Below are positions 9,756 to 20,739 of a DNA stretch of 64,000 nt, one piece after another. The notes below the pieces were generated by a model that saw only the letters and a program-made list of their open reading frames with translations, did not search any database and was not told the DNA's origin. Source of the DNA: Pampus argenteus (lineage: Eukaryota; Chordata; Actinopteri; Scombriformes; Stromateidae); the NCBI GenBank assembly GCA_036937835.1, contig CM072862.1, positions 14,086,501 through 14,150,500 on the forward strand. The letters run 5' to 3'. The translations under genes were made by a program, and so were the position numbers. The number at the start of each line of letters is the position of its first letter. The first letter of the stretch is position 1.

Positions 9756-12299
9756 TTCTGGTGAGAATGTAATGGTGGGACAGGTTATCACATTGAAAAG
9801 AGGAAAACCAGGAACTACTCGGATCCTGCACACACGCTGATAATATAGTTAGCAAGGGTATTTAGCTGCAACAATGCATTCCTTGATGTCTGTTTCTCTC
9901 TCCTACAGCCACTTATTATGGGACTGCATACTGTGTTGTATGTACATGTGCTATCTGTAAAGTGATGTTACAATATATGTATACACACACATACTGTTAC
10001 TTATATACAGTGCAATGTACAACAATGCTTACACACATGCATGTATGCATGACAGACATAAATGAAAAAGACAGAAAACATTGAATACATATAATAATAA
10101 TAATATGATAAAATCCTGCACTGTTCTAGGAGTGTTTTGGTCCATATACTGTACAACCTGGACATAATTTCAAGTTCAAACAGTTGTAGATCACCATATC
10201 CTCTGCTTTACATTTACTTTTTTCTTTCATCCTTTTCTGTAAATTATTATTAAAAAACAAGAAATTACCTAAACAACACTAAAGCTTTAATACTTGTGTT
10301 ACCCTCTTATCTTTAAAAAAATGAAAGGGAATCAAAGGACCCAACAGAGCAACAGGAACCGGTGCTGTCTGACCCCTTCACCATCCTCTACATAAGGGGA
10401 AAGTGTAGACATTCATTGTTCTTTGTACGACATCACTAAAGCAATCCTGTTTCTGGTCTCAGTCAAGTATGCAGTGATGTGAGGCACTCTGCCTGGCCTT
10501 CTCCAGTTTCACTCAATCCAGTACCCTTTCCCACTGCTTCATTCATAATGGATAGCTCTTTGGGTTGCTGTCACCAAGAGTCTGTCAATGACTGAAAATC
10601 CAGTGATAGATCTCGGAGAAAGCGGTAGTCAGTTACAGACATCAAATCAACTTGTTGTGCTCATGATGACAACAGATTAAGTTAAAAACTAAACCTTTTT
10701 ACAATAAGCAGGTGAGATTACTTATGTTGGTGCAAGGGTTCACAAAGACGAAGAAATCAACGTTGGATGATAGTAGAATTGAGGAAGAAATACAAAGCCC
10801 AGAGATCAGATATGGTTTTGCTCAATAAGAAGCCAAAAAATCTCTCTTAAAAAATGCTCATTGTGGCATGGCCCCATAAACACCTCAGGAGGGCCATCAG
10901 CTGCCAGACGCTAAAACTTAAAATAAATGATGACCATGCAGAACAATGGTTGTCATGGGAAACCATCAAAAAAACAACACGTACACAGAAAGCAAGTAAA
11001 CAAGCACAATACATACACAACAACCATGTGTAAACAACAAGCGGTATGTGTTTGTCCCACATTTGAGCTGTGAGAGGCAGAGCAGAGGACCTGTGCACAG
11101 CTGTTCTCCCTGTGCTGTCAGTAGGCTTCACCAGGCTGGGCCTGTCCCAGAGGCCTGTACTGGGAGGCCTGCACACAATCTGACATCTGGACTACACAGG
11201 AGGGAGGGATGATTCCCATTCTCAGATTTTTTTTTTTTATCTTACTGCCTCTCTTTCTATCTCTATCTATCTCTGTCTCCGTTTGTAACTCCCACTCTCT
11301 GTCCTCGCTCTCTTCTCTCTTTTCTCTATGCTTTCACAGGAGGGTCCATAGGTCTCAGTCACTAGGGAAAGCATGATGAACAGCTCTACAACTGAGCCAG
11401 CTGACTCCTTAGCAGCAGGACTGTCCCCTTGTTCCCTTCATCTTCTCCTTTTTCTCACCCTTTTTCCCCCCCTTTCTCCCATCTCCTCAGTTCACCTCTC
11501 ACTCATTTCAGTCTGGCAAAGCTATTGAGTGAGAGAGCTGAGGGAAACTCTGTACAACCTCAGAGGAAAGTCGGAAATGAACAATGACACATCGCAACAA
11601 TCTTGAGGCCGTTAATCAGTGCTGGATGTCACAGTGTGTTAATTTCATTAATTAAAAACATCATCCACTCTACTCAGAAATGAGAAGTATAGCTTTTTGC
11701 ATTTGTCTTTTCTTGGGTGCGTTACATTTAATACAACTAGCACTTCTCTCTTGTTATTTTAAAATGAGAGCAGCTTCCAATAGAACTAAAGCTACATTAA
11801 AGCATGAGACAGTCTGTGGAGACGAAGTAGTGATTAAAGATCTTTGTCCTTTATTGACCTCTTTGTAAAGGTGCAGTCCTCCTGCCTGCATCTTGACATC
11901 CTTCACCTAATGAGCTCAGCATCACTGGTTACACTGACTTTGTTTTCACTCTTATAAGAGGCAGAACTTATGCTTAAGCTTCTGAAAATGTTTTAAAGAG
12001 CCATAACCTTCTGTTATTCTTCTAGTTCTTTGTTCTTGTCTCTTGCTTGATAAGGCATGCCAGCCGCCAAGGTCATAGAGACAAGAGAGAGAATAAGAAG
12101 GGTGGGGGGCTCGGGGTATTTCTCTGGTGTAAATGAATAGTTCTATCGCTCTGATGAAGAGGAAGAACCTCATCAAAATGTTGTCTCTTCCCTTCACAAA
12201 ACCAGACCACATTCAAGTCAGATGAATGAGAATTGTCACGCACAAAATCATAATTACAAGCCCACATATTCCCTCCAGCACTGAGGAACGACTTTATCA
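9756..12299. other. Non-coding; minor simple repeats only
   Basis: Holds a short CA/TG-rich patch (about 9975-10055), an (ATA)n patch near 10090-10104, T12 at 11227-11238 and pyrimidine-rich stretches at 11239-11335 and 11410-11490. Open frames up to 109 codons (minus, 10847-11176) show no recognisable protein. No transposon recognised. Confidence 0.5.
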
Positions 12300-12585
12300 G
12301 GCACCCATTGGTCTGCTCTTGTGTGTTAGCTAGGGGAGGATCCTCTAAGCCCTTCTCTTGTCTGCAATCTGCGATTGTTGTATTCCAAGGGGGGTATCAA
12401 GGCTGAAAGGACCAAATTTAACAAACCTAATTATCATGCCTTAATTAGTATCAGGGGTAAACCTCGGCGGGACACCTGCAGACTTAATTTATATCCTGAC
12501 AAGCCAGGAACAAGTGTTAATGTGCCGTATTTATGATAATGCCCCAAAGTGTGCAGGAGGAGCAGGATGAAGCTCACCTCAACTC
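12300..12585. other. CNE-like block with paired TAATTA sites
   Basis: Two TAATTA homeodomain cores (about 12429 and 12443) lie 8 bp apart in the string CTAATTAT-CATGCC-TTAATTAG, so the pair is near-palindromic. Nearby are GCGATTGTTG (SOX-like), CACCTGCAG (E-box) and TTATGATAATG. No simple repeats or coding frame. One of the better enhancer candidates, by texture only. Confidence 0.33.
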
Positions 12586-14060
12586 CTCCAGAACAAAGTG
12601 AGAGGCAGGTAATTACAGGAAAAGGGTCTGAAGTGTTCAGGGATCAGTCCGGTCCCAATGTTGATACATAGCAATAAAATATGCTGTCAATGGCATAGAG
12701 ATGGCCTTATAACAGAGTTATGTTTGTATCTCAGAATAATAAGAAGTTCAAAAAGATACAACTTCATTTTACTGATTTCATTTCATGTTTTTTTGAAGAC
12801 CAATAAATATTCAAAGTTTAGTTGACGCTCCAGCAAAGACACAACATGACAAAAAGCATCATTTCATTGTGTCATGCAATTATAAGGGCCCCACATTGTC
12901 TAAGACTTTGGCTGAGAAATGCTAGCCTTCACAGAAAAATCTGCTACCACAAATAAATGGGCCAATTGTTGTCCTATTAGTCAAAAATAGATGTGCCGTT
13001 TGTCTGTTGTGCTACCACAAGCATACCTTTGCGATCTGCGAAAATAGGTTAACAGGGCGAGGAAGAAACTTGGAAAATTGTGCATGTTGTGTACAGTGGT
13101 TCTATAGACTGTTGTAAACCACTGCAGACTTCCGCCTGGCCTCGTCAACACTCTGCAAAGAATGCAAATGTACATGAAAAATAGGCCCCAACTTATCTTT
13201 TATAGCTGTGTTTAACACACATTTTAAAATGAAGCTCCTCTCTTTTTGTCAGACATTTAATTTTCTATGCTACAAGTGATTTTATGCCTTTACAGAAGGG
13301 ACATTTTGATTAGAGGGTTAGATGAAAACCTTGTGAACATCATGAACATGCCAATTAGGAAACCTGGTGTTCAATTTTAAGAAAACCAAAGTGAAATTGA
13401 AAAATGTCTTTTGTATGTGGGATTTGATACGTACCATCAAAAAAAGACTGATGACACACGTGTGGGATATGGTAGTGCATGACTACTACTGTGGTAATAC
13501 AGTGCTTCACCTTTACATTTCTAATGTATTCATAATAGGAGGAAGATGTCACACTTTGATATGTTAAGAATAACCTGGTGTTTTCCCTTTAATATGTTCT
13601 AGTGCATGTCACCGTTTTCGTGAGAAACAGATACATTTTCCTCTTCATCTCATCTTAATGTGGTTCTGTCATCACGTTTTTTAAGATCTGTGGGTTGGCT
13701 GATGCTTTATACTATCACTCGACCACATGTAAAGAGTGCCGTATAAAGTTTTTACATGCTGTGGGGTTGACCTACTTCTTAGATGTTTGTTTTAAACACT
13801 ATAAATCTATATATTAGGGAAAGATATTAGGGAAAGAAAAAAATGATAAATTGCATATGTGGAAATAGTACAAATTTCAGTATGACTCATGATTTTCATT
13901 GCATAATGATGGATAATGGTGCATTACTGTTTTGACATTTTTTCGAAGTGACATCGTCTTCATTCCATGTAATTGTTCAAGGGTTTACACAAATGAATTT
14001 CCCCCACATCTCAGGCCAAGTTTTTTCACTGTTGTGTGTCATTTTTATTTGTAATGGGTT
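12586..14060. other. Non-coding, AT-rich
   Basis: No recognised gene or repeat family. Short overlapping open frames around 13355-13567 on both strands reflect low stop density. Nothing assigned. Confidence 0.5.
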
Positions 14061-14114
14061 GAATTGAATTGAATTGAATTGAATTGAATTGAATTGAATT
14101 GAATTGAATTGAAT
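14061..14114. repeat. (GAATT)n pentanucleotide microsatellite, 10.8 units
   Basis: Nearly eleven perfect GAATT copies in tandem. It is AT-rich and likely polymorphic. It ends about 115 bp before the candidate exon. Confidence 0.97.
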
Positions 14115-14229
14115 GTATTAGTTATTTTGTTTAAAATTGGAAAATAATAAATACAAAAATCCTAGTCCTAACAAAATCCTACATCTGGCCCTAACTGTCC
14201 TAACTCAAAGTTGGTGTCTCTTTTTCTAG

Positions 14230-14307
14230 GCAGGAAAATAGATGCCCTGGAACTCTGGATGATCCATCATACACTGAAAGCACAGGTCATCAGAGAGATG
14301 ATCACAA
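14230..14307 (+). CDS. Candidate 78-bp internal exon (unidentified)
   Basis: A polypyrimidine tract (TGTCTCTTTTTCTAG, AG at 14228-14229) precedes the segment and a consensus donor (GTAAGT at 14308) follows it. The 78 bp are divisible by three, so inclusion or skipping would keep frame. Two of the three frames are open. With one base of an upstream codon and two bases left over, the frame includes CPGTLDDPSYTESTGHQRDD. The next frame includes KIDALELWMIHHTLK. I do not recognise either peptide and cannot name a gene. A GT-rich stretch begins at the donor. No neighbouring exon is found, so this could be an isolated exon in very long introns, an exon of a lncRNA, or chance. The splice-site strings are plain to see; use as an exon is inferred. 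Confidence 0.3.
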
Positions 14308-14376
14308 GTAAGTGTGTGTGGTGTGGTTTGTTTCAGTGTGTGTGTGGGATTTTTGTGTGTGTGTTTGCAGTGGAGA
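14308..14376 (+). repeat. GT-rich tract directly after the donor site
   Basis: Degenerate TGTGTG-rich sequence begins inside the candidate donor and ends in TTTGCAG, a second acceptor-like string. UG-rich intron starts are known binding sites for CELF and TDP-43 type splicing regulators. Relevance depends on whether the 14230-14307 exon is real. Confidence 0.6.
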
Positions 14377-14453
14377 AGGGCGGCGGTAGTTTGTGAGGGT
14401 ATTTTACATTTGTTGTGTGAAACGCGAAATACATAAAGTATCTAAACCACCCA

Positions 14454-14480
14454 AAAAATAAAATAAAATAAAATAAAAAA
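14454..14480. repeat. (AAAAT)n short repeat
   Basis: About four to five AAAAT units. Minor simple repeat. Confidence 0.85.
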
Positions 14481-15000
14481 CAGGGTTTGGCATTGAGTAT
14501 TTGTTTTGTGGGAAATTGTGTAATTTATGGAGAGTATGTGTTTGTTGTTTGTGTTTGCCAGTATATCCTTTTAAGAGCCAAAATTACTGCAATGTGCACT
14601 GTAATTGGGAAGGTAATGAAACAACTGTGAATCATAATGAATGTTTTCTCAAAAGATTTATGTGTATCTATGCGAGTGACTGAACAGACTGCCACTTTCT
14701 AACGTACTCAGCCCTTTAATGCAGGTTAGTCAATTGAAACACAAAACACCCTCTGTCATTGGCTTCTAGGGGTGAATTTGGTTGTTTGGAACTAATAAAA
14801 TTAGCAACTGTGAAATATTTTCTACTATTTACTGTCTGCCACGTGCCTTCTGATTTGGTAATTTCCCATTTCAGGTTTGAGGACAATCACTTTCATAAAA
14901 CTTTCATGAAAAAGGGTATCACATTCCTCAAAATAAATTTCCCTTAAATGCTATTTGGAGAATATTTCAATAAGCAAAATGAACAACAACATTGTCCCTC
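14481..15000. other. Non-coding, nothing assigned
   Basis: AT-rich sequence with three unrelated 60-62 codon frames. No repeat family or coding signal recognised. Confidence 0.5.
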
Positions 15001-15025
15001 TATATATATATATATATATATATAT
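15001..15025. repeat. (TA)12 microsatellite
   Basis: Uninterrupted TA run of about 12.5 units, 25 bp before a perfect hairpin. Confidence 0.95.
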
Positions 15026-15049
15026 GGCATAATTTGCTGCATTTCTTCG

Positions 15050-15077
15050 GTGGCTTTACTGTAATCAGTAAAGCCAC
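15050..15077. repeat. Perfect 12-bp inverted repeat with TAAT loop
   Basis: GTGGCTTTACTG (15050-15061) and CAGTAAAGCCAC (15066-15077) are exact complements around a 4-nt TAAT loop. It could form a cruciform or RNA hairpin. The stem is too short for a canonical microRNA precursor unless flanks pair imperfectly, which I do not see. Confidence 0.85.
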
Positions 15078-15430
15078 ACACCTCTTCACAGTCACACAGG
15101 TCTGGAGAAATTTCCGTCAATGACACATAGCCGAGTGAGACTTTCCTAAACTGATCTTAAGTCTGATTGTTCCGTACACGCACATAAACTGACATCTATG
15201 GTTTGCTTTTCTTATGAGTTAGGTATATTGCATATAGTCCATTAAACTATTTGTTTGTCTTTAACTGTCAAAAGTTTTTTTTTTTTCTTTCCCTTTTGCT
15301 TTCTCAATCAACTGTTAGTTGTTATTTCTACAGCAGCAAACTATGAGTACAAGCACAGAAAGTTTACTGGTTTAACTGAGGACAACAGCCGACCTCATAG
15401 CCTTTTTCTATTCAGCTGTTGGGTTTGAGG
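15078..15430. other. Non-coding, nothing assigned
   Basis: Ordinary AT-rich sequence with a T-rich run at about 15276-15288. No gene or repeat family recognised. Confidence 0.5.
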
Positions 15431-15745
15431 TTGTTTAGAGCTGAAGGTGTTGCTACATAAGATTACACTTCCTGTAACCTTTCGTGCATTGTCTTTGCGG
15501 AGCAGCAGTATTTATGCCAGTATATCAGGTATTGACAGGTAGCTGTGAGGCCTAGCCATGGCAGATTGTGAGCAACAGAAACGCTGGATTGAGTAATCAG
15601 GCAGTTGGCAGGCAGATAGAAGCCCTCCAGTCGAGCTGAACTGCTTTAAAAGCCCTATCTGCTGTTGTTCCCCTCTGTGCTGGCAGCTTATCACCCAGAC
15701 AGATTTCAGGGGCCTTGAACCGTGCAGAGAGTCCATCCACGTGTG
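15430..15745. other. CNE-like block, weak to moderate
   Basis: Balanced composition, no simple repeats, with closely spaced CAGATTTCAG, CAGATAG, TTATCACC and GACAGGTAGC strings. Short frames occur on both strands but no protein is recognised. Regulatory role is inference from texture. Confidence 0.22.
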
Positions 15746-16049
15746 AGAAAGCACAGGCTCTCGCTCAGACAATATGACCCCCTGCCTCAGAGAGATGGAG
15801 ATAACTCTTCAGCCCACGTCACCGTGGGAAAAACAAAACCTCACCATCTCTTCGGCTTCTGTTGGTGTCAACCAAATCTCTGGGAGAAGGAGGGAAGATT
15901 GTCTCTCCAAACAATGCGGTACAGAAGTAGGGAAGTTTACAGCTTCTGCCCGGGGCTGTTAGAGATGATCCCTCAGGGAACGAAGCCAAGATCATGAACA
16001 CTCCTCCACATGACTGGTTCCATGTCAATAGTATACACACATGGATGTG

Positions 16050-16087
16050 CGCGCACACACAAGCACACACACACACACACACACACA
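16050..16087. repeat. Interrupted (CA)n microsatellite
   Basis: A GCGCACACAC start, one AAG interruption, then about 12 CA units. Confidence 0.93.
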
Positions 16088-16164
16088 GATTGTTTTTCTC
16101 TCCGTCTCTCTCATATACACAACATACAGAACATGTGCTCTCAACACCTGCCCTCTGAAGGTGC

Positions 16165-16448
16165 TCTCAGTTAATCTCAACATTAATTATTGACTCTCGG
16201 TTTAATTTGAAAGGCAGACGCACTGTAAGCCAGGGGACACTGCTTTAAATAATGTATACGGCCCATTCAGAGGTAATCATATTGTCATTGATTAATATAC
16301 ATTGGTGCTGTAGAGCATACCTGATGTGTGTGGGAGCCAGCCACTCACAACACAGTATGATAAAACTTGGCGCTGAGAGCTGGTGTCAGGCCGGGAGCAT
16401 CTCTAGGGCCCCGTCTTCCTTGTCTGATGTTTCAATCACAGCTTAGGA
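16165..16448. other. CNE-like block with a PBX/HOX-type site
   Basis: Carries CATTAATTATTGAC, GTAATCATATTGTCATTG and TGATTAAT (16289-16296, PBX/HOX composite core) with no simple repeats. It continues through a GC-richer half to TTTCAATCACAGC. Short frames look accidental. Enhancer role inferred. Confidence 0.3.
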
Positions 16449-17135
16449 ACAGTGATGCATGGAGGCATACACTATCAACTGACTGGATAACATGAGGAGC
16501 CCCAGAGAGTCACCATAGCCAGAAAAAGATAGACAAGGAAAAGGAGAGAGGGGAAAAAATGCAATTGGGCAGACAGAAACTGAGATAAAAACCAAAGCAG
16601 TGAGGACAAGGAGAATGTGCCAGTGGGGAGTAAATCAAATAGGCCTACATATTTCTATTGTATTTTTTTTTCCCCCACATAATTCTTTTTTGAATAGAGT
16701 GGCTAGTAAAACCTATCTTCCCCATTAGTGTGAGAATGACAGTGATTTGGTCTAACAATACAATGTGCAAGCTACTGTACATACAAGGACAGGAGCTGCA
16801 TCAAGGATCTAGAGTTGACATGATGAGGCTGAGGGATCGGGGTGGTAATGAATTCCCACACTCTCACACTCCTGTTGACACCCAGATGCAGATGCCATGT
16901 CACCCTAAGTTTAGTTTAGACAAACACGGATCTGTCCAGAGAGAAGCGAGGAACCGTGGCTGCTCCACGCGATGAAAAATTCATACCTTGTTGTTACCTA
17001 GACGGCATTCAGAAAGCACAGAGTTCAAAAACATGAACCAATTACAGTCTGAAACTCAACTGTCTGGACACAACACATGCATTTTGATAGACATAAACTT
17101 AGACACACTCAAACCAATAAGAAGTCATGCTACAT
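16449..17135. other. Non-coding, nothing assigned
   Basis: Contains an A/G-rich patch (about 16520-16620) and a T8 run near 16663. No recognised gene or transposon. Confidence 0.5.
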
Positions 17136-17147
17136 TCTCTCTCTCTG

Positions 17148-17189
<42 letters not shown>
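17136..17189. repeat. Compound (CT)n-(CA)14 microsatellite
   Basis: Interrupted CT tract to 17160, then about 14 CA units. It has the same CT-then-CA order as 6665-6741. Confidence 0.95.
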
Positions 17190-17191
<2 letters not shown>

Positions 17192-17318
17192 TCGCATAGA
17201 TAAACAAATCCTGTCCAAGACTCTCCTCTTTCAGGAGATTGTGAAAGCTTTGGCAAGCTTGAGTGAATATGTTGTTTTTGTTAATACATAAAGATTAGGG
17301 AAACAGTCTCTAGGCTCA

Positions 17319-17350
17319 TCTCTCTCTCTCTTTCTCTCTCTCTCTCTCCT
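17319..17350. repeat. (CT)n microsatellite with one interruption
   Basis: CT units with a TTT interruption. The minus strand reads as an Arg/Glu run in a 143-codon open frame, which is therefore rejected as a gene. Confidence 0.93.
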
Positions 17351-19744
17351 CCTTTCATCCTCTTCCACCTTCTCTCTGAGTCTGGCAGGAGAGGTGGTCT
17401 TGTCAGACAGCTTCTCTCCCACGTACCATGGTGCTCTGAGATGTGTGGAGCAAACAGGCTGAATGCTGGGAGGCTTCTGTCTCTCTTTCTTAAAACCTTT
17501 TGGCTGCTGGAAAATACTCTCTGACAGCAGGTCTATGTGTTCTGCTGCATGTTTGACAGGAGAGGAAGAACAGCCTGCACCAGATACAAAATAGCACCAC
17601 AGGCAGATACTTAGCCAATCTAAGAAAGCCTCATGGGTTGAGTAAGAAACAATATTCCACAACTGAAGAAGGACAGTTAGTTATATGTGGTTTATTTAAG
17701 ACTGTTTACGGGGTTGTTTCTGCTTCTCAGCCACAGTGATGTGATACTAAGTAAGTAATGGGGAAATAGTGACTTAACTGAAGGGTGTGGTTAGCAGAAC
17801 GCTCTCTTATCTCTATCTTGTGGTATTGCTGGAATAGAGGTATGTGTAAGAAGGAGCATATAAATGTAGAGCATCAGAGAGGAGGCCCTATTTCTCTTCA
17901 TCAGATATATTTGCTAGAGACGCAGTGACAGGGACAACTGCAGTTTAGAATTGACTCACTGGGGACAACACAAAAAAAAGCACACCAAACAAAAGAGAGC
18001 GCAAAATGCTCAGAAACTTCCAACAACAGAATACGTTTTGCATTCAGAGTCACTTTGGCAGAACATTACCAATTCAATCAGTTGGCAAAAATTTCTCATA
18101 GCTGGTCAAAACTTCACAAAGAGCACCAGCAAGCGACCATCCCTCTTAGTCGTCTGACCACAATGTTTCCTCTAATTTTCGTCTCTCAACAGGCCTATGA
18201 GCCACTCCAGTCTGCCCCTAAAGGAAAGCTTTTTATCATTCAAAGTCAAGAGGAGAGAAAGACCAAATCACATCAGAGGCAACACCAGCTGCACATAAAG
18301 AAGTTCTCCACTGAACAATGGAGCTGCCATGAACACCACCTCTGTCTCCCAGCTGAGCCACACTGCCGGAGCTTAACCAATCATTGGGGTCAGAGCAGCC
18401 GCATGGATGACCAAAGTGCAGCCACCATAATCTAATTGTCATTGTATTGCCTTCCAATGTAAAAGGCATCTCTTTTCAGTATCATGAAGGGAATGGAGTG
18501 TAGATGAATAGGTCTGAGGCTTGTGTAGGTGACTTTAAACTGATTTAAAGGAGTCTAGTATAGTATTAAGATGCACTTTGGAGTAGTGGCGTTATTCAGG
18601 CTTTCACAATAGACCACCATTGCAATGATGCACCGGAGTAATCAAAGCCCACTATCTCCATCTAATCCCAATTTGATGGTGTCTTAAAGCAAGCTAACAC
18701 AATGCCAAGAATACAGTTTAAAAGTAGAAGTTCTGCCTGGACCTGATGCTGAAAATATATATTTTTTAAAAGTAATGAACACCACACGAGAAAATGAGGC
18801 ATTAGAATAAGACACCGAAATAGTCCGAGATAGTAATATACAAAGGAGGAAAGAAGAAAGGAGGGACAAAGAGAGCCAAAGTATCAAAATTAATGTCAGT
18901 TCATGATTCAAGATAATTTATATCTCTCTCTGTCTGTTCTTTTTACCTGTCCTTGGTCTATTTTACAGCCGTCTGTTTTTAAATGCAGGGCAGTGATTCT
19001 CTCCATCTTATTCTAAGCAGTTTAATCGTATTTAGCATGGTGCACACTAAACCCACACAATGACACAATTAAATATGAAAAGAGGAACATTAGTTAAGAT
19101 CATTTTTCAACGAGATGTTTGTTTAAAGATCCAGATTAATTATATACATGTGTGGTATTTTAATTTTCTCTATGATATTGTTGGGTCAAAATGTATAACC
19201 GTACCTCTTAACAATCTTAAAGAACAGTGAAAAACTTTGGTTGAGTACTTATTTTTCCTCTCCTGTTAGTCTGTACACTCCATCCATACAATTATCCATT
19301 CTTTCACTCTTTAGGTCCCTATTTATGCAGATGGATATTGTTTTATTTACAAGTCTGTAAAGTGCAGTCACATCTTGTGGACAAAGCAACAGTGTCAGTC
19401 TACTCTCATATCTCTCAGAAAATATGCACACATATTTATAACACCCCTCCACCAGCGATGCCAGCATCCATCTAAACTTAGCTGCAGCCACCTCCTTCAT
19501 TAGCCAATGGCACCTTTAGCTTATGGTCAGGGCTTCAGCGGTGTCTATAGTGTAATGAAATTTACAAAGAAGAGCCACTTGGTATGCTAGCGATGCGGCA
19601 GCAGGTCCCCATGCTCAGTGAAAACCACACGCTCGTTTTTATAGATTGCATAATGGCTTGCATGAAAATGGTTTCACACTAACATAAATCAAATGTCAAA
19701 ATACAACCGGAGCAAGACAATTCCCGTGGTGCATACATGGATGG
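17351..19744. other. Non-coding; one weak exon-like stretch
   Basis: An acceptor-like string TTTTCGTCTCTCAACAG ends at 18192, and the frame that follows stays open for 80 codons to TAA at 18433-18435. The peptide is not recognised and the codon choice is only mildly coding-like. Otherwise nothing is assigned, and no transposon recognised. Confidence 0.45.
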
Positions 19745-19816
19745 ACACACACACGCACACTCTCGCTCACAATGGAGCACACACATACACAAACGGCGCA
19801 CACACTCACGCTCAAA
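19745..19816. repeat. Degenerate CA-rich tract
   Basis: CACACACGCACAC, a CTCTCGCTCACAATGGAG interruption, CACACACATACAC and CGCACACACTCACGCTC follow one another. It looks like an old, eroded microsatellite in which CTC-GCTCA and CTCACGCTCA strings recur. Confidence 0.75.
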
Positions 19817-20049
19817 AGAGTCAGCCATCCAAAGAGCTCATAGTCCTGCTTATGCAGATACATGTAGTACTTAAAAGCATACATAATAATTTATTAAGAA
19901 ATGTTAAATATTCATCAATATTAAATTAATCATTCATAGCAGATCTTTAAATTAAAAGGGTGTCCTTGAAGTTTTAGATGTGATGACTGTCTTTAGCAAA
20001 GAGGCAATCCCCTGTAGACATTTTAAATCTCTAATGTAAAACACTTGGG

Positions 20050-20392
20050 CTGCTGTTGTATAATGACTAGCCCACTTTGATATTGTCTTTCGCAGAGAAA
20101 AAACACACAAGCAGAGAACAAATGTTCCTGTTATTAATTTCTGGTGCCATATTTAATGTTATCCTCACGTCTAGGAAATGGGAAACATTGTATCACATTG
20201 ATGGAAAGCTGTGGGGCAGAAAATGGGGCAAAAGATGTTTGACTGACAGCAGTGTGCATGCCACAAGAACTCTGATAGCCACTCTTCTTTTTCAGTCTGT
20301 TGCACTATTGTGATTGATATATTTATCAAAGCATATTTAATCACATACAGCTTGCAAAAAATTAAGCCATCACACTATATACATCTGTGGCC
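20050..20392. other. CNE-like block
   Basis: Repeat-poor sequence with TGATATTGTCTTT, TATTAATTTC, GATTGATATATTTATC and TTTAATCACATAC strings. An open frame of 78 codons (20077-20313) gives no recognisable protein. Regulatory role inferred. Confidence 0.27.
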
Positions 20393-20509
20393 ATGAAGGC
20401 AGAAGAGGGGAAGGACACGGCTCCTTGCCAGGGCACACCGGCTGGTGAGACTGCATGGGACACACTGTTACACAGCAGCTCGGTGCCAACCACACCTGTG
20501 CCCACATAG
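20393..20509 (+). CDS. Small GC-rich ORF, 38 residues, doubtful
   Basis: ATG at 20393 (context GGCCATGAAG) opens a 38-codon frame ending in TAG at 20507-20509. Its start reads MKAEEGKDTAPCQGTPAGE. The region is GC-richer than its surroundings and an overlapping frame (20455-20649) is also open, which argues that composition rather than coding explains both. No domain, signal peptide or known family is recognised. Confidence 0.1.
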   Translation: MKAEEGKDTAPCQGTPAGETAWDTLLHSSSVPTTPVPT

Positions 20510-20739
20510 CCACCACAATCTCCAGGGCACGCCGAGGTCACCTGAGTACCCTGCCAGCCACACCTGTCCCCCTCACCCTCTCAGCCTCATATAGGTCCTT
20601 TGTGGAAACCCCCCAGATGGAACACCATACAGTATACATGCACAGATAACTGGTCTGCGAAGGGCAGTTGATGTAAGGGACATTCTTTACCCAAAGTCAT
20701 TGCATGAGACGGATTTTCCACTTTTTAATTCCTCCTCAT

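Noticed and set aside
17231..17662. 143-codon minus-strand frame
   Set aside because: Arg/Glu-rich part is the (CT)n repeat read in antisense; no domain on either side.
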